Assembly: GCF_001421355.1 (NCBI RefSeq) | Contig: NZ_LMKC01000003.1 | Coordinates: forward strand, 496,164 to 560,163 | DNA: 64,000 nucleotides | DNA from: Sphingomonas sp. Leaf9 | GTDB lineage: Bacteria > Pseudomonadota > Alphaproteobacteria > Sphingomonadales > Sphingomonadaceae | Direction of reading: 5' to 3' | Shown here: positions 1 to 9,470 of the stretch, in pieces | Layout: each line of letters begins with the position of its first letter | Position numbering within the stretch: position 1 is the first letter of the stretch | The notes under the pieces: model-generated | Seen by the model: the letters and a program-made list of their open reading frames with translations, nothing else | Databases searched by the model: none | What the model was told of the DNA's origin: nothing | Translations under genes and position numbers: made by a program

Positions 1-56
1 TGCCGCAGAAACTGTCGCTGCGCGCGTGGCGAGCGGCACGGGACGGCGCGGCTTGA
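1..56 (+). CDS. 3' end of an upstream gene, possibly ppk
   Basis: An open frame enters from the left edge, reads PQKLSLRAWRAARDGAA from base 3 and stops at TGA 54-56. It overlaps the GTG start of the Ppx/GppA gene by about 30 bases. Polyphosphate kinase is the usual upstream partner of ppx in alphaproteobacteria, so this is probably the ppk C-terminus. Seventeen residues are too few to prove it. Confidence 0.35.
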   Translation, partial: PQKLSLRAWRAARDGAA

Positions 57-1549
57 TCCGCCTGCCCTGGATCAGCCGCCCGGTCAGCGCGGCGCATAGT
101 GCGATCATCGACATCGGGTCGAACTCGATCCGGCTGGTCGTCTATGGCGGGCCGGATCGGATTCCGGCCACGCTGTTCAATGAAAAGGTCCTGGCCGGCT
201 TGGGTCGCTCGCTTGCAGAAACCGGTCGGATCGAGCCGGAGGCGATGGCGCTGGCCAGCACCGCGCTGCGCCGCTTCGCATGGCTGACCCGCGAAATGCA
301 GGTCGAGGTCGTCCGCACCGTCGCCACCGCAGCCGTCCGCGATGCTGCCAATGGCCACGAATTGGTGGCGCTGGCCGAATCGCTGGGCCTGACGGTCGAG
401 ACGCTGACCGGCGAGGAAGAGGCGCAGGCCGCCGGCCACGGCGTGCTGTCCGCCATTCCCGATGCCGACGGGATCGTCGGGGACCTGGGTGGGGGCAGCC
501 TCGAACTGGTCCGTATCAAGAACGGCAAGATCGGCGACCGCGTGTCGTTCCCGCTGGGCGTCCTGCGCATCGGCGCGATCCGCGAACGCCGCGCGGGCGA
601 ACTCGACCGGGTGGTGCAGCGGCTGGTGGCTGATGCCGGCTGGACCGGGCGGGGGAAGGGGCTGCCCTTCTATCTGGTCGGCGGATCGTGGCGCACGCTG
701 GCGCGCTTCGACATGCACCTGACCGGCTATCCGCTGCCGATCGCACATGGCTATACCATGTCACTCGGGCGGATTGCCGAGCTGGAGCGGATCATCGCCG
801 ATACGCAGCGTGCCGATCTGAAGGCCGTGCCGAACCTGTCGGGCGGGCGCGTGCCGACGCTCGACAATGCCACTGCCGTGCTGTCGGCGATGGCGCGACA
901 ATTGGGCAGCGCGACGACGATGATCTCCGCCTATGGCCTGCGCGAAGGGCTGCTCTACGCCGCGATGCCCGCTGAAGTGCGCAAGCAGGACCCGCTGATC
1001 GTCGCCGCCCATGACGAAGGGGCGCGGCAGGGGCGCTTCGTCGAACATGGCGACCTGCTCCACAAATGGATCGCGCCACTATTCCCCGACGACGACCCCG
1101 CCGCCGTCCGGCTGCGCCATGCCGCCTGCCTGCTGGCCGATGTGGGCTGGCATGCGAACCCCGAATTCCGCGCGGAACGCGGCGTGGAGATCGCGCTGCA
1201 CGGCAATTGGGTCGCGATCGACGCCGCCGGCCGCGCGATCGTCGCGCAGGCGCTGCACAGCTGCCTGGGCGGCGGCAGCGCCGAGGGGCCGCCCGAACCG
1301 CTCGGCCGATTGGCGCCGATCGCCGCGCTGGAGGCGGCGCATCGCTGGGGCCTCGCGATGCGGCTGGGCCAGCGGTTGAGCGGCGGCGTCGCGACCCCGC
1401 TGCAACGCACCGACGTTCGGCGCAAGCGCGGGCAGGTGGAGTTGGTCGTCCCGACGGCGGACGTGGCGCTCTATGGCGAAGCGGTGCAGAAACGGCATCG
1501 TGCACTGGCGACGGCACTGGGCATGGACGCGGCGCTCGTCACCCGCTGA
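26..1549 (+). CDS. ppx: Ppx/GppA family phosphatase (exopolyphosphatase)
   Basis: Hydrolyses terminal phosphates of inorganic polyphosphate and/or pppGpp; cytoplasmic. The protein has 507 residues, usual for the longer Ppx/GppA proteins. Actin-like ATPase phosphate motifs are visible: DIGSNS at residues 29-34 and GDLGGGS near residue 152. The remaining C-terminal part is where the family carries an HD-like domain. The GTG at 26 gives a short N-terminal extension before the domain; a TTG at 53 is an alternative. Ppx and GppA cannot be told apart by eye. Confidence 0.9.
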   Translation: MASGTGRRGLIRLPWISRPVSAAHSAIIDIGSNSIRLVVYGGPDRIPATLFNEKVLAGLGRSLAETGRIEPEAMALASTALRRFAWLTREMQVEVVRTVATAAVRDAANGHELVALAESLGLTVETLTGEEEAQAAGHGVLSAIPDADGIVGDLGGGSLELVRIKNGKIGDRVSFPLGVLRIGAIRERRAGELDRVVQRLVADAGWTGRGKGLPFYLVGGSWRTLARFDMHLTGYPLPIAHGYTMSLGRIAELERIIADTQRADLKAVPNLSGGRVPTLDNATAVLSAMARQLGSATTMISAYGLREGLLYAAMPAEVRKQDPLIVAAHDEGARQGRFVEHGDLLHKWIAPLFPDDDPAAVRLRHAACLLADVGWHANPEFRAERGVEIALHGNWVAIDAAGRAIVAQALHSCLGGGSAEGPPEPLGRLAPIAALEAAHRWGLAMRLGQRLSGGVATPLQRTDVRRKRGQVELVVPTADVALYGEAVQKRHRALATALGMDAALVTR

Positions 1550-1683
1550 CGCGGTGCTTTCCTACACTGCAGGGCTTGGCTAGCCTCTGCCCTCGCGCCC
1601 GCCATACCAGCCCTCGCGGGAGCGGCGTTCGGAGGATAGTGGCACAAACAGTGTGCGAGTGTGAACTTTGTGAACTTTGGACG

Positions 1684-1971
1684 TCAGCCGCAGCGAAATC
1701 CGGTCACGACGCCCTTCTCATCGATGTCGATGTTGAGCCGGCCGGGCCGGAAATCCATCGTCACCGCCATGCCCGGCCGGATCACGCGGACGTTGGTCAG
1801 CCCCGACTGCTTTTTCGCCTCGGCCTCGACCGCTGCCGAGAACGGCTTGCCGACCAGCGCCGCCAGGATGCTGGTATCGCACGAATCGGCCAGAGCCGGC
1901 GCGCTGTTGCTCGGCTTCGTCGTCGCGCAGGCACCCAGCGCCAATGCTGCGATCAGGATGGTCGGCTTCAT
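1684..1971 (-). CDS. I78-family peptidase inhibitor, putative lipoprotein
   Basis: A 95-residue protein with a signal peptide ending in a lipobox (LALGAC), so probably a small periplasmic or membrane-anchored lipoprotein. The second half fits the I78 inhibitor family: VGKPFS, then RVIRPGMAVTMDF, then a C-terminal GFRCG, which in the family forms a compact potato-inhibitor-like fold. Its start overlaps the rnd stop by four bases (1968-1971), so the two are probably co-transcribed. Target protease unknown. Upstream, 1661-1678 holds a 9-base tandem repeat (gtgaacttt) of unknown meaning. Confidence 0.85.
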   Translation of the reverse strand: MKPTILIAALALGACATTKPSNSAPALADSCDTSILAALVGKPFSAAVEAEAKKQSGLTNVRVIRPGMAVTMDFRPGRLNIDIDEKGVVTGFRCG

Positions 1972-3143
1972 TCCACTACCTCCGCTCGGGTCATCTTCAG
2001 CTTTCCACCCAGCACGGTGAACCCCAGCTGACCCTCGACCAGCGCCAGCGCATCGCAGCCGAACTGTTCGAACCGCCAGCCGTTCAGGATCGACAGCCCC
2101 TCGCGCTGCCCGGCGGCCAGCGCCTCCAGATCGTCCGACCGCGCCAGCAGCCGCGACGCGACCTTGATCTCGTTCGCGCGGATCTTCAGCAGCAGTTTCA
2201 GCAGGTCGGCGACCAGCGCCCCTTCCTTGCCCAGCGCCGGCTTGCGCTCGTCGCGGCCCGGCATCTGGTCGGCGGGCAGCGGCTTGGCATTCGCCAGCGC
2301 GTCCATCATCCGTCCGCCGATATCGTTATGCGCCCACGCCGCCGACAGCCCGCGCACCTTTGCCAGATCGCTCTGCTTGCGCGGCGGGTTGCCGGCGAGG
2401 TCGGCGATCGTCTCGTCCTTGACGATGCGGCCGCGCGGCAGGTTCTTGCCCTGCGCCTCCAGCTCGCGCCACTTGCCCAGCGCCTTCAGCCGGCCCAGCA
2501 CCTCGGGCTTGCGGCTGTTGACGCGGATGCGCTGCCACACCTGTTCGGGGTCGTTGAAGTAGTTGGAGGGATCGGCGATCCGCTCCATCTCCTCATCCAG
2601 CCACAGCCCGCGTCCGGTCTTGCGCAACTTGCCGAGCATCTTGGGGAAAATCACCGAGAGATGCGTCACGTCGGCGATCGCATAGTCGATCTGCCGGTCG
2701 TCCAGCGGGCGGCGCGACCAGTCGGTAAAGCGCGCGCCCTTGTCGACCGTGATCCCCAGATAGGCATCGACCAGATTCGAATAGCCGACCTGCTCCCCCT
2801 GGCCCAGCGCCATCGCCGCCACCTGGGTATCGAACATCGGGAAGGGGGTCTTGCCAGTCAGGTTATAGACGATCTCGATATCCTGCCCGCCGGCATGGAA
2901 GACCTTCAATACCTCGTCGTTATCGGTCAGCAGCTCGAGCAGCGGGGTCAGGTCGATGCCCGGCGCCATCGGGTCGATCGCGGCGGCTTCCTCGGTATTG
3001 GCGATCTGGATCAGGCAGAGTTCCGGCCAATAGCTGTTCTCGCGCATGAATTCGGTGTCGACGGCAACGAAGTCGGACTGGGCGAGGCGGGTACAGAGGG
3101 CGGCGAGGGTCGCGCTGTCCTCGATCAACGGATGGATGTGCAT
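1968..3143 (-). CDS. rnd: Ribonuclease D
   Basis: A 3'-5' exoribonuclease for tRNA maturation and RNA turnover. At 391 residues it has the family's usual size. The N-terminal DEDD exonuclease domain starts with VAVDTEF (Asp29, Glu31), continues with FHAGGQDIE, and has DYAIADV as a later acidic motif. An HRDC-like segment lies at about residues 235-300 (PRGRIVKDE, LAKVRGLS). First gene of a two-gene unit with the I78 lipoprotein. It is divergent from aspS across about 110 bases. Confidence 0.95.
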   Translation of the reverse strand: MHIHPLIEDSATLAALCTRLAQSDFVAVDTEFMRENSYWPELCLIQIANTEEAAAIDPMAPGIDLTPLLELLTDNDEVLKVFHAGGQDIEIVYNLTGKTPFPMFDTQVAAMALGQGEQVGYSNLVDAYLGITVDKGARFTDWSRRPLDDRQIDYAIADVTHLSVIFPKMLGKLRKTGRGLWLDEEMERIADPSNYFNDPEQVWQRIRVNSRKPEVLGRLKALGKWRELEAQGKNLPRGRIVKDETIADLAGNPPRKQSDLAKVRGLSAAWAHNDIGGRMMDALANAKPLPADQMPGRDERKPALGKEGALVADLLKLLLKIRANEIKVASRLLARSDDLEALAAGQREGLSILNGWRFEQFGCDALALVEGQLGFTVLGGKLKMTRAEVVE

Positions 3144-3253
3144 CGGCTCCGCATAGCAAGGGTTCCGCGCCTTGACAAAAGGGGGTGAGGGGGGGAAGCG
3201 GCGCGCATCCGAATTATTCCAGACTGGGAAGTTTCCCGGCCATAAGGTTCCGA

Positions 3254-5053
3254 ATGATGCACGCCTATCGCACCCATAACTGCGGCCAACTGACCGACGC
3301 GAACGACGGCGATACCGTCCGCCTGTCGGGTTGGGTGCATCGCAAGCGCGACCATGGCGGCGTGCTCTTCATCGACCTGCGCGACCATTACGGCATCACC
3401 CAGATCGTTGCCGACAGCGATTCGCCCGCGCTCGCGCTGCTCGAATCGGCGCGCACCGAATCGGTGCTGACCATCGATGGCAATGTGAAGCTGCGCAGCG
3501 AGGCAACGAAGAACCCGAACCTGGCCACCGGCGCGATCGAAATCTACGCGCGCTCGGCGACGCTCCAGTCGGCGGCGCAGGAGCTGCCGATGCCGGTCGC
3601 GGGCGAAGCCGAGTACCCGGAAGACATTCGCCTGCGCTATCGTTTCCTCGACCTGCGGCGCGAGCGGCTCCACGCCAATATCCTGCTGCGCTCGAACGTC
3701 ATCGCGTCTTTGCGTCGCCGGATGATCGATCAGGGCTTCACCGAATTCCAGACGCCGATCCTGACCGCGAGCAGCCCCGAAGGCGCGCGCGACTATCTGG
3801 TCCCCAGCCGCGTCCATCCGGGCAAGTTCTATGCGCTGCCGCAGGCACCGCAGATGTTCAAGCAGCTGCTGATGGTCGCCGGCTTCGACCGCTATTTCCA
3901 GATCGCCCCCTGCTTCCGCGACGAAGACGCCCGCGCCGACCGGTCGCCGGGCGAGTTCTACCAGCTCGATTTCGAAATGAGCTTCGTCACGCAGGAAGAC
4001 GTGTTCGCCGCGATCGAACCAGTTCTGCACGGCGTGTTCGAGGAATATGCTAACTGGCAGGGCAAGGGCCGCACCGTATCGCCGCTGCCATTCCAGCGCA
4101 TCCCCTACCGTGAATCGATGCTGAAGTACGGCAATGACAAGCCCGACCTGCGCAACCCGCTCATCATCACCGACGTCTCACAGCACTTCGTAGGGTCGGG
4201 CTTCGGCCGCTTCGCCTCGATCGTCGAGGCGGGCGACGTCGTCCGCGCGGTGCCGGCGCCCAAGACCGCCGACAAGAGCCGCAAGTTCTTCGACGACATG
4301 AATGCCTGGGCACAGTCCGAAGGGTTTGCCGGTCTGGGCTATGCCACGCGCAAGGGCGGCGAATGGGGTGGCCCGATCGCCAAGAACCATGGCGAGGAGG
4401 GCATGGCAAAGGTCGCTGAGGCGCTCGGCCTTGGTCCCGATGATGGTGTGTTCTTCGCCGCCGGCAAGGAAGCACAGGCGGCCAAGCTCGCCGGCCTTGC
4501 CCGCACCCGCGTTGCCGACACGCTGGGCCTGATCGACGACAAGCGGTTCGAGTTCTGCTGGATCGTCGACTTCCCGATGTTCGAATATGACGAAGACGCG
4601 AAGAAGGTCGATTTCAGCCACAACCCGTTCTCGATGCCGCAGGGCGAGATGGAAGCGCTGGAGACGATGAACCCGCTCGATATCCTCGCCTATCAGTACG
4701 ACATCGTGTGCAACGGCGTGGAGCTGTCGTCGGGCGCGATCCGGAACCACCGCCCGGAAATCATGTACAAGGCGTTCGAGATCGCCGGCTACACGCAGGA
4801 AGACGTCGACACGAACTTTGCGGGCATGATCAACGCGTTCAAGTTCGGTGCGCCGCCGCACGGTGGTTCGGCACCGGGCGTCGACCGCATCGTCATGCTG
4901 CTGGCCGACGAACCGAATATCCGGGAGGTCATCACCTTCCCGATGACGCAGAAGGCCGAGGATTTGATGATGGGTGCGCCAAACTATGCGACGCCCAAGC
5001 AGCTGCGTGAGCTGAATATCCGGGTGACCGCCGACGGCCCGAAAGAGGGCTAA
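3254..5053 (+). CDS. aspS: Aspartate--tRNA ligase
   Basis: Charges tRNA-Asp (and perhaps tRNA-Asn) with aspartate; class II synthetase of the long bacterial type, 599 residues. It has an N-terminal OB-fold anticodon domain (RTHNCGQL, then [11 protein letters not shown]), class II motif 2 ([10 protein letters not shown] near residue 221), a bacterial GAD insertion (about 290-430) and motif 3 (APGVDR near residue 537). Two consecutive ATGs occur at 3254 and 3257. An AAGG at 3244-3247 supports this start over the longer open frame beginning at 3185. Terminates at a strong hairpin. Confidence 0.97.
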   Translation: MMHAYRTHNCGQLTDANDGDTVRLSGWVHRKRDHGGVLFIDLRDHYGITQIVADSDSPALALLESARTESVLTIDGNVKLRSEATKNPNLATGAIEIYARSATLQSAAQELPMPVAGEAEYPEDIRLRYRFLDLRRERLHANILLRSNVIASLRRRMIDQGFTEFQTPILTASSPEGARDYLVPSRVHPGKFYALPQAPQMFKQLLMVAGFDRYFQIAPCFRDEDARADRSPGEFYQLDFEMSFVTQEDVFAAIEPVLHGVFEEYANWQGKGRTVSPLPFQRIPYRESMLKYGNDKPDLRNPLIITDVSQHFVGSGFGRFASIVEAGDVVRAVPAPKTADKSRKFFDDMNAWAQSEGFAGLGYATRKGGEWGGPIAKNHGEEGMAKVAEALGLGPDDGVFFAAGKEAQAAKLAGLARTRVADTLGLIDDKRFEFCWIVDFPMFEYDEDAKKVDFSHNPFSMPQGEMEALETMNPLDILAYQYDIVCNGVELSSGAIRNHRPEIMYKAFEIAGYTQEDVDTNFAGMINAFKFGAPPHGGSAPGVDRIVMLLADEPNIREVITFPMTQKAEDLMMGAPNYATPKQLRELNIRVTADGPKEG

Positions 5054-5060
5054 AGACGTT

Positions 5061-5091
5061 TCGCGGGGTGGGGGATAGCCCCGCCCCGCGA
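5061..5091. terminator. Bidirectional hairpin terminator between aspS and carbonic anhydrase
   Basis: Two 13-base arms (5061-5073 and 5079-5091) pair over their full length with one G-U pair around a 5-base loop. It lies 8 bases past the aspS stop and 7 bases from the end of the convergent carbonic anhydrase gene. There is no clear T-run, as is common in GC-rich alphaproteobacteria. Confidence 0.75.
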
Positions 5092-5097
5092 TCCGAT

Positions 5098-5721
5098 TCA
5101 GGCGTTTTCGAACGTTTCGCCTTCGAGCACGCGCAGGCGTCCGTCGTCGATCGCGAACACCGCACCGTGCAACTTGAGCGTACCGGCCTCGACCCGTTCC
5201 TTCACGAACGGGAAGGTCATCAGGTTGTTGAGCGAAACCTTCACGCCTTCCTGCTCCAGCGCCTTCTGACCCTCGGGCCCGGTGCCATGCTCGGCAACGA
5301 CCTTTTCACGGGCCTCGTCGAGCAGGTCGATCCAGTGGGCGACGAAGCCGCCTTCGCCCGGCTTGGTATTGGCGAGCGATTGCGTCAGGCACGCATTCAC
5401 GCCGCCGCACGCACCGTGACCCAGCACTAGGACTTCCTCGACTTCCAGCTTCGTGACGGCGAATTCCAGCGCCGCCGACACGCCGTGCCGGCCGCCGTCA
5501 TCCTCGAACGGCGGGACCAGGTTGGCGACGTTGCGGACCACGAAAATCTCGCCCGGACGCGCGCCGAAGATGGTCGCCGGATCGACGCGGCTGTCGGAAC
5601 AGGCAATGACCATCACCTTGGGGCTCTGCCCGGTGGCGAGTTCGCTCCAGCGTTCGCGTTCCTGCTGCCATTCGGTGCCGCGGAAACGGTAATACCCTTC
5701 CTTGAGGTCGCTGAAGTGCAT
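5098..5721 (-). CDS. Beta-class carbonic anhydrase
   Basis: Interconverts CO2 and bicarbonate using zinc. Zinc ligands and the catalytic dyad are visible: Cys41, Asp43 and Arg45 in ACSDSRVDP, then His102 and Cys105 in GHGACGG. The 207-residue length is typical. I chose the ATG at 5721 because a GGAGA lies about 8 bases upstream and [13 protein letters not shown] is the normal family N-terminus; the frame stays open further upstream. Convergent with aspS, divergent from lipA. Confidence 0.95.
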   Translation of the reverse strand: MHFSDLKEGYYRFRGTEWQQERERWSELATGQSPKVMVIACSDSRVDPATIFGARPGEIFVVRNVANLVPPFEDDGGRHGVSAALEFAVTKLEVEEVLVLGHGACGGVNACLTQSLANTKPGEGGFVAHWIDLLDEAREKVVAEHGTGPEGQKALEQEGVKVSLNNLMTFPFVKERVEAGTLKLHGAVFAIDDGRLRVLEGETFENA

Positions 5722-5831
5722 CAAAGAATCTCCATCATAAGTTGTGCTCTTCCCTCGCGCGCTATGACGCATGGGGGCCGGGAATGTTGCAGGCGGTTGT
5801 TCGTTTGCCCGCGCATCGCTATCTGACGCCC

Positions 5832-6758
5832 ATGAACGAGATGACGCCGCTCCCCCGCCCGCAGCGAGAACGCAAGCCCGACTGGATTCGCGTAAAGGCT
5901 CCGACTGGAAAAGTCGTGGCCGAAACCCGCGCGCTGATGCGGTCGAAAAGCCTGACCACGGTGTGCGAGGAAGCGGCCTGCCCGAATATTGGCGAATGCT
6001 GGTCGAAGAAGCATGCGACCGTCATGATCCTGGGCGACACCTGCACCCGCGCCTGCGCGTTTTGCAACGTGAAGACGGGCATGCCGCGCGCGGTCGACCC
6101 GATGGAGCCGCAGCATGTCGCCGAAGCGGCGGCGGCGATGGGGCTGAACCATATCGTCATCACCTCGGTCGATCGCGACGACCTGCCCGATGGCGGCGCC
6201 AAGCAGTTCGTGAAGGTGATCGAAGCGATCCGCGCCGCGAACCCGACCACGACGATCGAAATCCTGACGCCTGACTTCCGCAACAAGCATGAAGCGGCGG
6301 TCGAGATGATCGTGGCGGCCCGCCCGGACGTCTATAACCACAACCTCGAAACCGTGCCGCGCCTGTACCCGACGATCCGTCCGGGTGCCCGCTACTACGC
6401 GTCGCTGCGCCTGTTGGAGAGCGTCAAGAAGCTCGATCCGTCGATCTTCACCAAGTCGGGCGTCATGCTGGGGCTGGGCGAGGAGCGGATGGAGGTCCAT
6501 CAGGTGATGGACGACATGCGCTCGGCTGATATCGATTTCCTGACGATGGGCCAGTATCTGCAACCGACGCCGAAGCATGCGAAGGTCATCGACTTCGTGA
6601 CGCCCAAGGCGTTCGACAGTTATGCCGCCATCGCCCGTGCGAAGGGCTTCCTACTGGTCGCATCGTCGCCGCTTACCCGGTCGAGCTATCACGCGGGCGA
6701 CGATTTCGAACGGATGCGGGCCAACCGCGACGCCAAGCTGGGCGTCGTCCGCGCGTAA
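5832..6758 (+). CDS. lipA: Lipoyl synthase
   Basis: A radical-SAM enzyme inserting two sulfurs into protein-bound octanoyl groups. Both iron-sulfur cluster motifs are intact: Cys45, Cys50 and Cys56 (auxiliary cluster, [12 protein letters not shown]) and Cys71, Cys75 and Cys78 (CTRACAFC). The 308-residue length is normal. The start at 5832 ([10 protein letters not shown]) fits the family; the open frame runs upstream into the divergent promoter region. Its stop codon shares one base with the next gene's ATG, giving a translationally coupled pair. Confidence 0.97.
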   Translation: MNEMTPLPRPQRERKPDWIRVKAPTGKVVAETRALMRSKSLTTVCEEAACPNIGECWSKKHATVMILGDTCTRACAFCNVKTGMPRAVDPMEPQHVAEAAAAMGLNHIVITSVDRDDLPDGGAKQFVKVIEAIRAANPTTTIEILTPDFRNKHEAAVEMIVAARPDVYNHNLETVPRLYPTIRPGARYYASLRLLESVKKLDPSIFTKSGVMLGLGEERMEVHQVMDDMRSADIDFLTMGQYLQPTPKHAKVIDFVTPKAFDSYAAIARAKGFLLVASSPLTRSSYHAGDDFERMRANRDAKLGVVRA

Positions 6759-7258
6759 TGCCGAAGCATAGCGAAACCCGGCATCTGCCCTATAAGCCGG
6801 AGCAGATGTTCGACCTGGTGGCGGACGTCGGTCGCTACAGCGAGTTCCTGCCGTGGGTCAGCGCGATCCGGGTGCGGTCGGACAGCGCGACGGAGATGGT
6901 CGCCGACATGATCGTCGGCTTCAAGGGCTTGCGCGAGAGCTTTACGTCGAAAGTGCAGAAGGAGCGCCCCGGCCATCTGCGCGTCGATTATCTCGATGGG
7001 CCGCTCAAATATCTGAACAATGACTGGCGGTTCAAGCCGGACGGGCAGGGCGGCACGCTGGTCGAATTCTGCGTCGACTTCCAGTTCAAGAACCGCGTGT
7101 TCGAGATGCTGGCAGGTCAGGTCTTCGACCGGGCGCTCCGCAAGATGATCGGCGCTTTCGAGGATCGCGCCGCCCAGCTTTACGGCGATTCGTCGACGGG
7201 TTCCTCCGGGGCGACATCGGGCGGCAGCAACAGTTCGAGCGCGCACAACGCCGCCTGA
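6758..7258 (+). CDS. RatA/Coq10-type START-domain protein
   Basis: A 166-residue SRPBCC/START-fold protein of the RatA/Coq10 (YfjG) family, which bind ubiquinone or similar lipids and support respiration; the name RatA comes from E. coli translation inhibition. Visible family segments are RHLPYKPEQMFDLVADV at the N-terminus, FLPWVSA, and FEMLAGQVFDRALRKM towards the C-terminus. A low-complexity Ser/Gly/Thr tail follows about residue 148. Directly coupled to lipA (TAATG). The last 79 bases overlap the convergent pncC gene. No antitoxin partner is visible. Confidence 0.88.
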   Translation: MPKHSETRHLPYKPEQMFDLVADVGRYSEFLPWVSAIRVRSDSATEMVADMIVGFKGLRESFTSKVQKERPGHLRVDYLDGPLKYLNNDWRFKPDGQGGTLVEFCVDFQFKNRVFEMLAGQVFDRALRKMIGAFEDRAAQLYGDSSTGSSGATSGGSNSSSAHNAA

Positions 7259-7719
7259 AGCCGGATCGTCCCGCGGCCCAGATCACCGAACTGGCGCAGG
7301 TCGGCGACGACCTTTGCCGGATCGCCACCCTTTTCGGCGCGTGCAAATACCACGGTGCCGACCGGCTTCTTCTCGCTGCCGCCGCCCGGCCCCGCGACGC
7401 CGGTGATCGCCACCGCCACATCGGCCTGCGTCACTTCCAGCGCGCCTTGCGCCATGCTCCACGCCGTCGCGATCGATACCGCGCCGAACGTCTCGATCAC
7501 GTCGGAGCTGACCTTGACCAGCCCGATCTTGGCCTCGTTCGAATAGGTCACGAACCCGGCCTCGAACACATCCGAACAGCCGGGAATTTCGGTGATCGCG
7601 GCGGCGACCAGCCCGCCGGTGCAGCTTTCGGCCAGCGCGACGCGGCGCCCGGCGGCGCGATTTTCCTCGACCACGCGACGCGCGGCTTCGACCAGTTCGG
7701 GGGGGAGTATGCTATCCAT
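7180..7719 (-). CDS. pncC: CinA-C-type nicotinamide-nucleotide amidohydrolase
   Basis: Deamidates NMN to NaMN in pyridine nucleotide recycling; cytoplasmic. A stand-alone CinA C-terminal domain of 179 residues. The family signature ALAESCTGGLVAAAIT is near the N-terminus, followed by GVAGPGGG and KPVGTVVFA. The ATG at 7719 (MDSILPPELV) places the domain at the usual distance; the longer frame to 7797 looks unrelated. The end overlaps the convergent START-domain gene by 79 bases. Confidence 0.9.
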   Translation of the reverse strand: MDSILPPELVEAARRVVEENRAAGRRVALAESCTGGLVAAAITEIPGCSDVFEAGFVTYSNEAKIGLVKVSSDVIETFGAVSIATAWSMAQGALEVTQADVAVAITGVAGPGGGSEKKPVGTVVFARAEKGGDPAKVVADLRQFGDLGRGTIRLQAALCALELLLPPDVAPEEPVDESP

Positions 7720-7723
7720 CACA

Positions 7724-8239
7724 TCAATTCCGGGCGGCCTGCCGACACAAGGGCAGCCGCATCTGGGGGTTGGGGCGGTCGGCGTCGACCTGGGCAAACA
7801 GTACGATCAGGCCGGCGACATTACGAGGCGGCAGCGCCTGTACCAGAGTGGCGGCGCGTTCGATCCGGGGGCAGTCGGCGGCATCGATATTGCCGACGAC
7901 CATCGGTGCGATCAGCGACGCCACGATCGGCGCGGCGAACGCCGAATCGAGCAGCTGGATCGCCTGTGGCGCGGTCAGGCGCGACAGCGCCGCCTTGGCC
8001 TGCGGCCAGGCTGCGTCAGTCTCGGCTTCATACCGGGACAGGAACGGCCCGCCGCTCCGCCGCAGAAGTGCGGTCGGCGGCAGGGCGTTGGCGCAGCGGG
8101 CACCAGCCTGCCGGATCAGTTCCGGCGCGACGAACAGCACCAGCGCCTCGGCCTCGGCCGAGGTGACGCAGGATTGCGTGGCCTGTACCGGGGCATTGCC
8201 ACAGGCGGCCAGCGCCAGCAGCGCGGCAAGCCGCTTCAT
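7724..8239 (-). CDS. Putative lipoprotein of unknown function
   Basis: 171 residues with a short signal peptide and a lipobox-like ALAAC (MKRLAALLALAAC), so probably a cell-envelope lipoprotein. I recognise no enzymatic motif; four further Cys residues (about 24, 44, 130 and 166) could form disulfides. The start at 8239 overlaps the ispDF stop by four bases (8236-8239), which argues for translational coupling and against the longer open frame to 8512. Confidence 0.72.
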   Translation of the reverse strand: MKRLAALLALAACGNAPVQATQSCVTSAEAEALVLFVAPELIRQAGARCANALPPTALLRRSGGPFLSRYEAETDAAWPQAKAALSRLTAPQAIQLLDSAFAAPIVASLIAPMVVGNIDAADCPRIERAATLVQALPPRNVAGLIVLFAQVDADRPNPQMRLPLCRQAARN

Positions 8240-9378
8240 GCCGGCACCCGCACGGTGCAGATGGCCTGCGCGGCGATCCCTTCCTGTCGGCCGGTAAAGC
8301 CCAGCCGCTCGCTGGTCGTCGCCTTGATACTCACCTGCCGCTCGGTGAGCTCCAGCAAGGCGGCCACCCGCGCCCGCATCGCCGCGCGGTGTGGGCCGAT
8401 CTTCGGCGCTTCGCAGATCAGCGTCAGGTCGACGAAATCGATGATGCCGCCCTCGGCCCGGACCAGCGAGGCGGCGTGCTGGAGAAACTGCCCCGACTCC
8501 GCGCCACGCCATTGCGGATCACTCGGCGGGAAGTGCGTCCCGATATCGCCCGCACCGATCGTGCCGAGCAGCGCGTCGGTGATCGCATGGAGCGCGACAT
8601 CGGCATCGCTATGCCCCGACAGGCCGCGATCATGCGGGATCAGCACGCCGCCCAACCATAATTCCTCGCCCGCTTCCAACCGGTGGACGTCGTAACCGGT
8701 GGCGCTGCGCGACACGAGCGCCGGCAGCATGCGGGCTTCGGCGGCGGCGAAATCGGCCGGAAAGGTGATCTTCTCGAGCATGCTGTCCCCTTCGACCATC
8801 GCCACGTCCAGTCCGATCGCGCGCAGCATCTGGGCGTCGTCAGTCGCCTCGGCGGACGCATCCCACGCGGCATGGGCGTCACGAATGGCACCGGCTGCAA
8901 AGGCCTGCGGCGTCTGTACCCGGACCAGCCGGTCGCGCGGCACTACGTCACTCAGCGCGGCACCACCCAGCGCCAACGTATCGGCAACCGGCAGGACCGG
9001 CACCGCGCCCGGTGCATTGTCCAGTGCCGCCAGCAACCGATCGATCACGGCGCCGGGCAGGAGCGGCCGCGCCGCGTCATGGATCAGCACCCGGCCGGCA
9101 TCGCCTATCGCCGCCAGCCCGGCAGCGACACTCTCGCGCCGCGTCGCCCCGCCGATGACGAACTCGACCTCGCCGACCGCCGCGCGCAGCGACGCTTCCT
9201 GCCCCTCGCCAATCACGACCAGCACCCGGTCGATGCCGGGATGGCTTGCCAGTGCCGCGTAGGCGTGGGCGATCATCGCCCGTCCGGCGATGGGGGCATA
9301 TTGCTTGGGCAGGCTGCTGCCCGATCGGACGCCGGTTCCGGCGGCGACGATCAGGGCGATGGTTGGACCGGTCTGCAT
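8236..9378 (-). CDS. ispDF: Bifunctional IspD/IspF isoprenoid enzyme
   Basis: Performs two steps of the MEP pathway to isoprenoids: MEP cytidylyltransferase (IspD) and MECDP synthase (IspF). The IspD half (about 1-220) begins ALIVAAGTGVRSGSSLPKQY, the nucleotide-binding loop. The IspF half (about 224-380) starts ATGYDVHRLE and has SGHSDADVALHAITDALLG with its zinc-binding Asp/His and a C-terminal KATTSERLGFTGR. The fusion is common in alphaproteobacteria. Divergent from dusB across 92 bases. Confidence 0.97.
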   Translation of the reverse strand: MQTGPTIALIVAAGTGVRSGSSLPKQYAPIAGRAMIAHAYAALASHPGIDRVLVVIGEGQEASLRAAVGEVEFVIGGATRRESVAAGLAAIGDAGRVLIHDAARPLLPGAVIDRLLAALDNAPGAVPVLPVADTLALGGAALSDVVPRDRLVRVQTPQAFAAGAIRDAHAAWDASAEATDDAQMLRAIGLDVAMVEGDSMLEKITFPADFAAAEARMLPALVSRSATGYDVHRLEAGEELWLGGVLIPHDRGLSGHSDADVALHAITDALLGTIGAGDIGTHFPPSDPQWRGAESGQFLQHAASLVRAEGGIIDFVDLTLICEAPKIGPHRAAMRARVAALLELTERQVSIKATTSERLGFTGRQEGIAAQAICTVRVPA

Positions 9379-9470
9379 GGCGTCCGCCTAGCGCAAGCCG
9401 TGGCGGCCCGCCAGCCTTGCCCTTGGGTGGCGGATGCGGTAAGGTGCTGCCCAATTTTCAGGCACAATCC

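Noticed and set aside
3185..3253. Longer aspS start giving 23 extra residues
   Set aside because: The extension is unlike the family N-terminus, and the ribosome site fits the ATG at 3254.
6758..7258. RatA-like gene as part of a toxin-antitoxin pair
   Set aside because: No antitoxin partner lies next to it; it is coupled to lipA, and the family is better explained as Coq10-like lipid-binding proteins.
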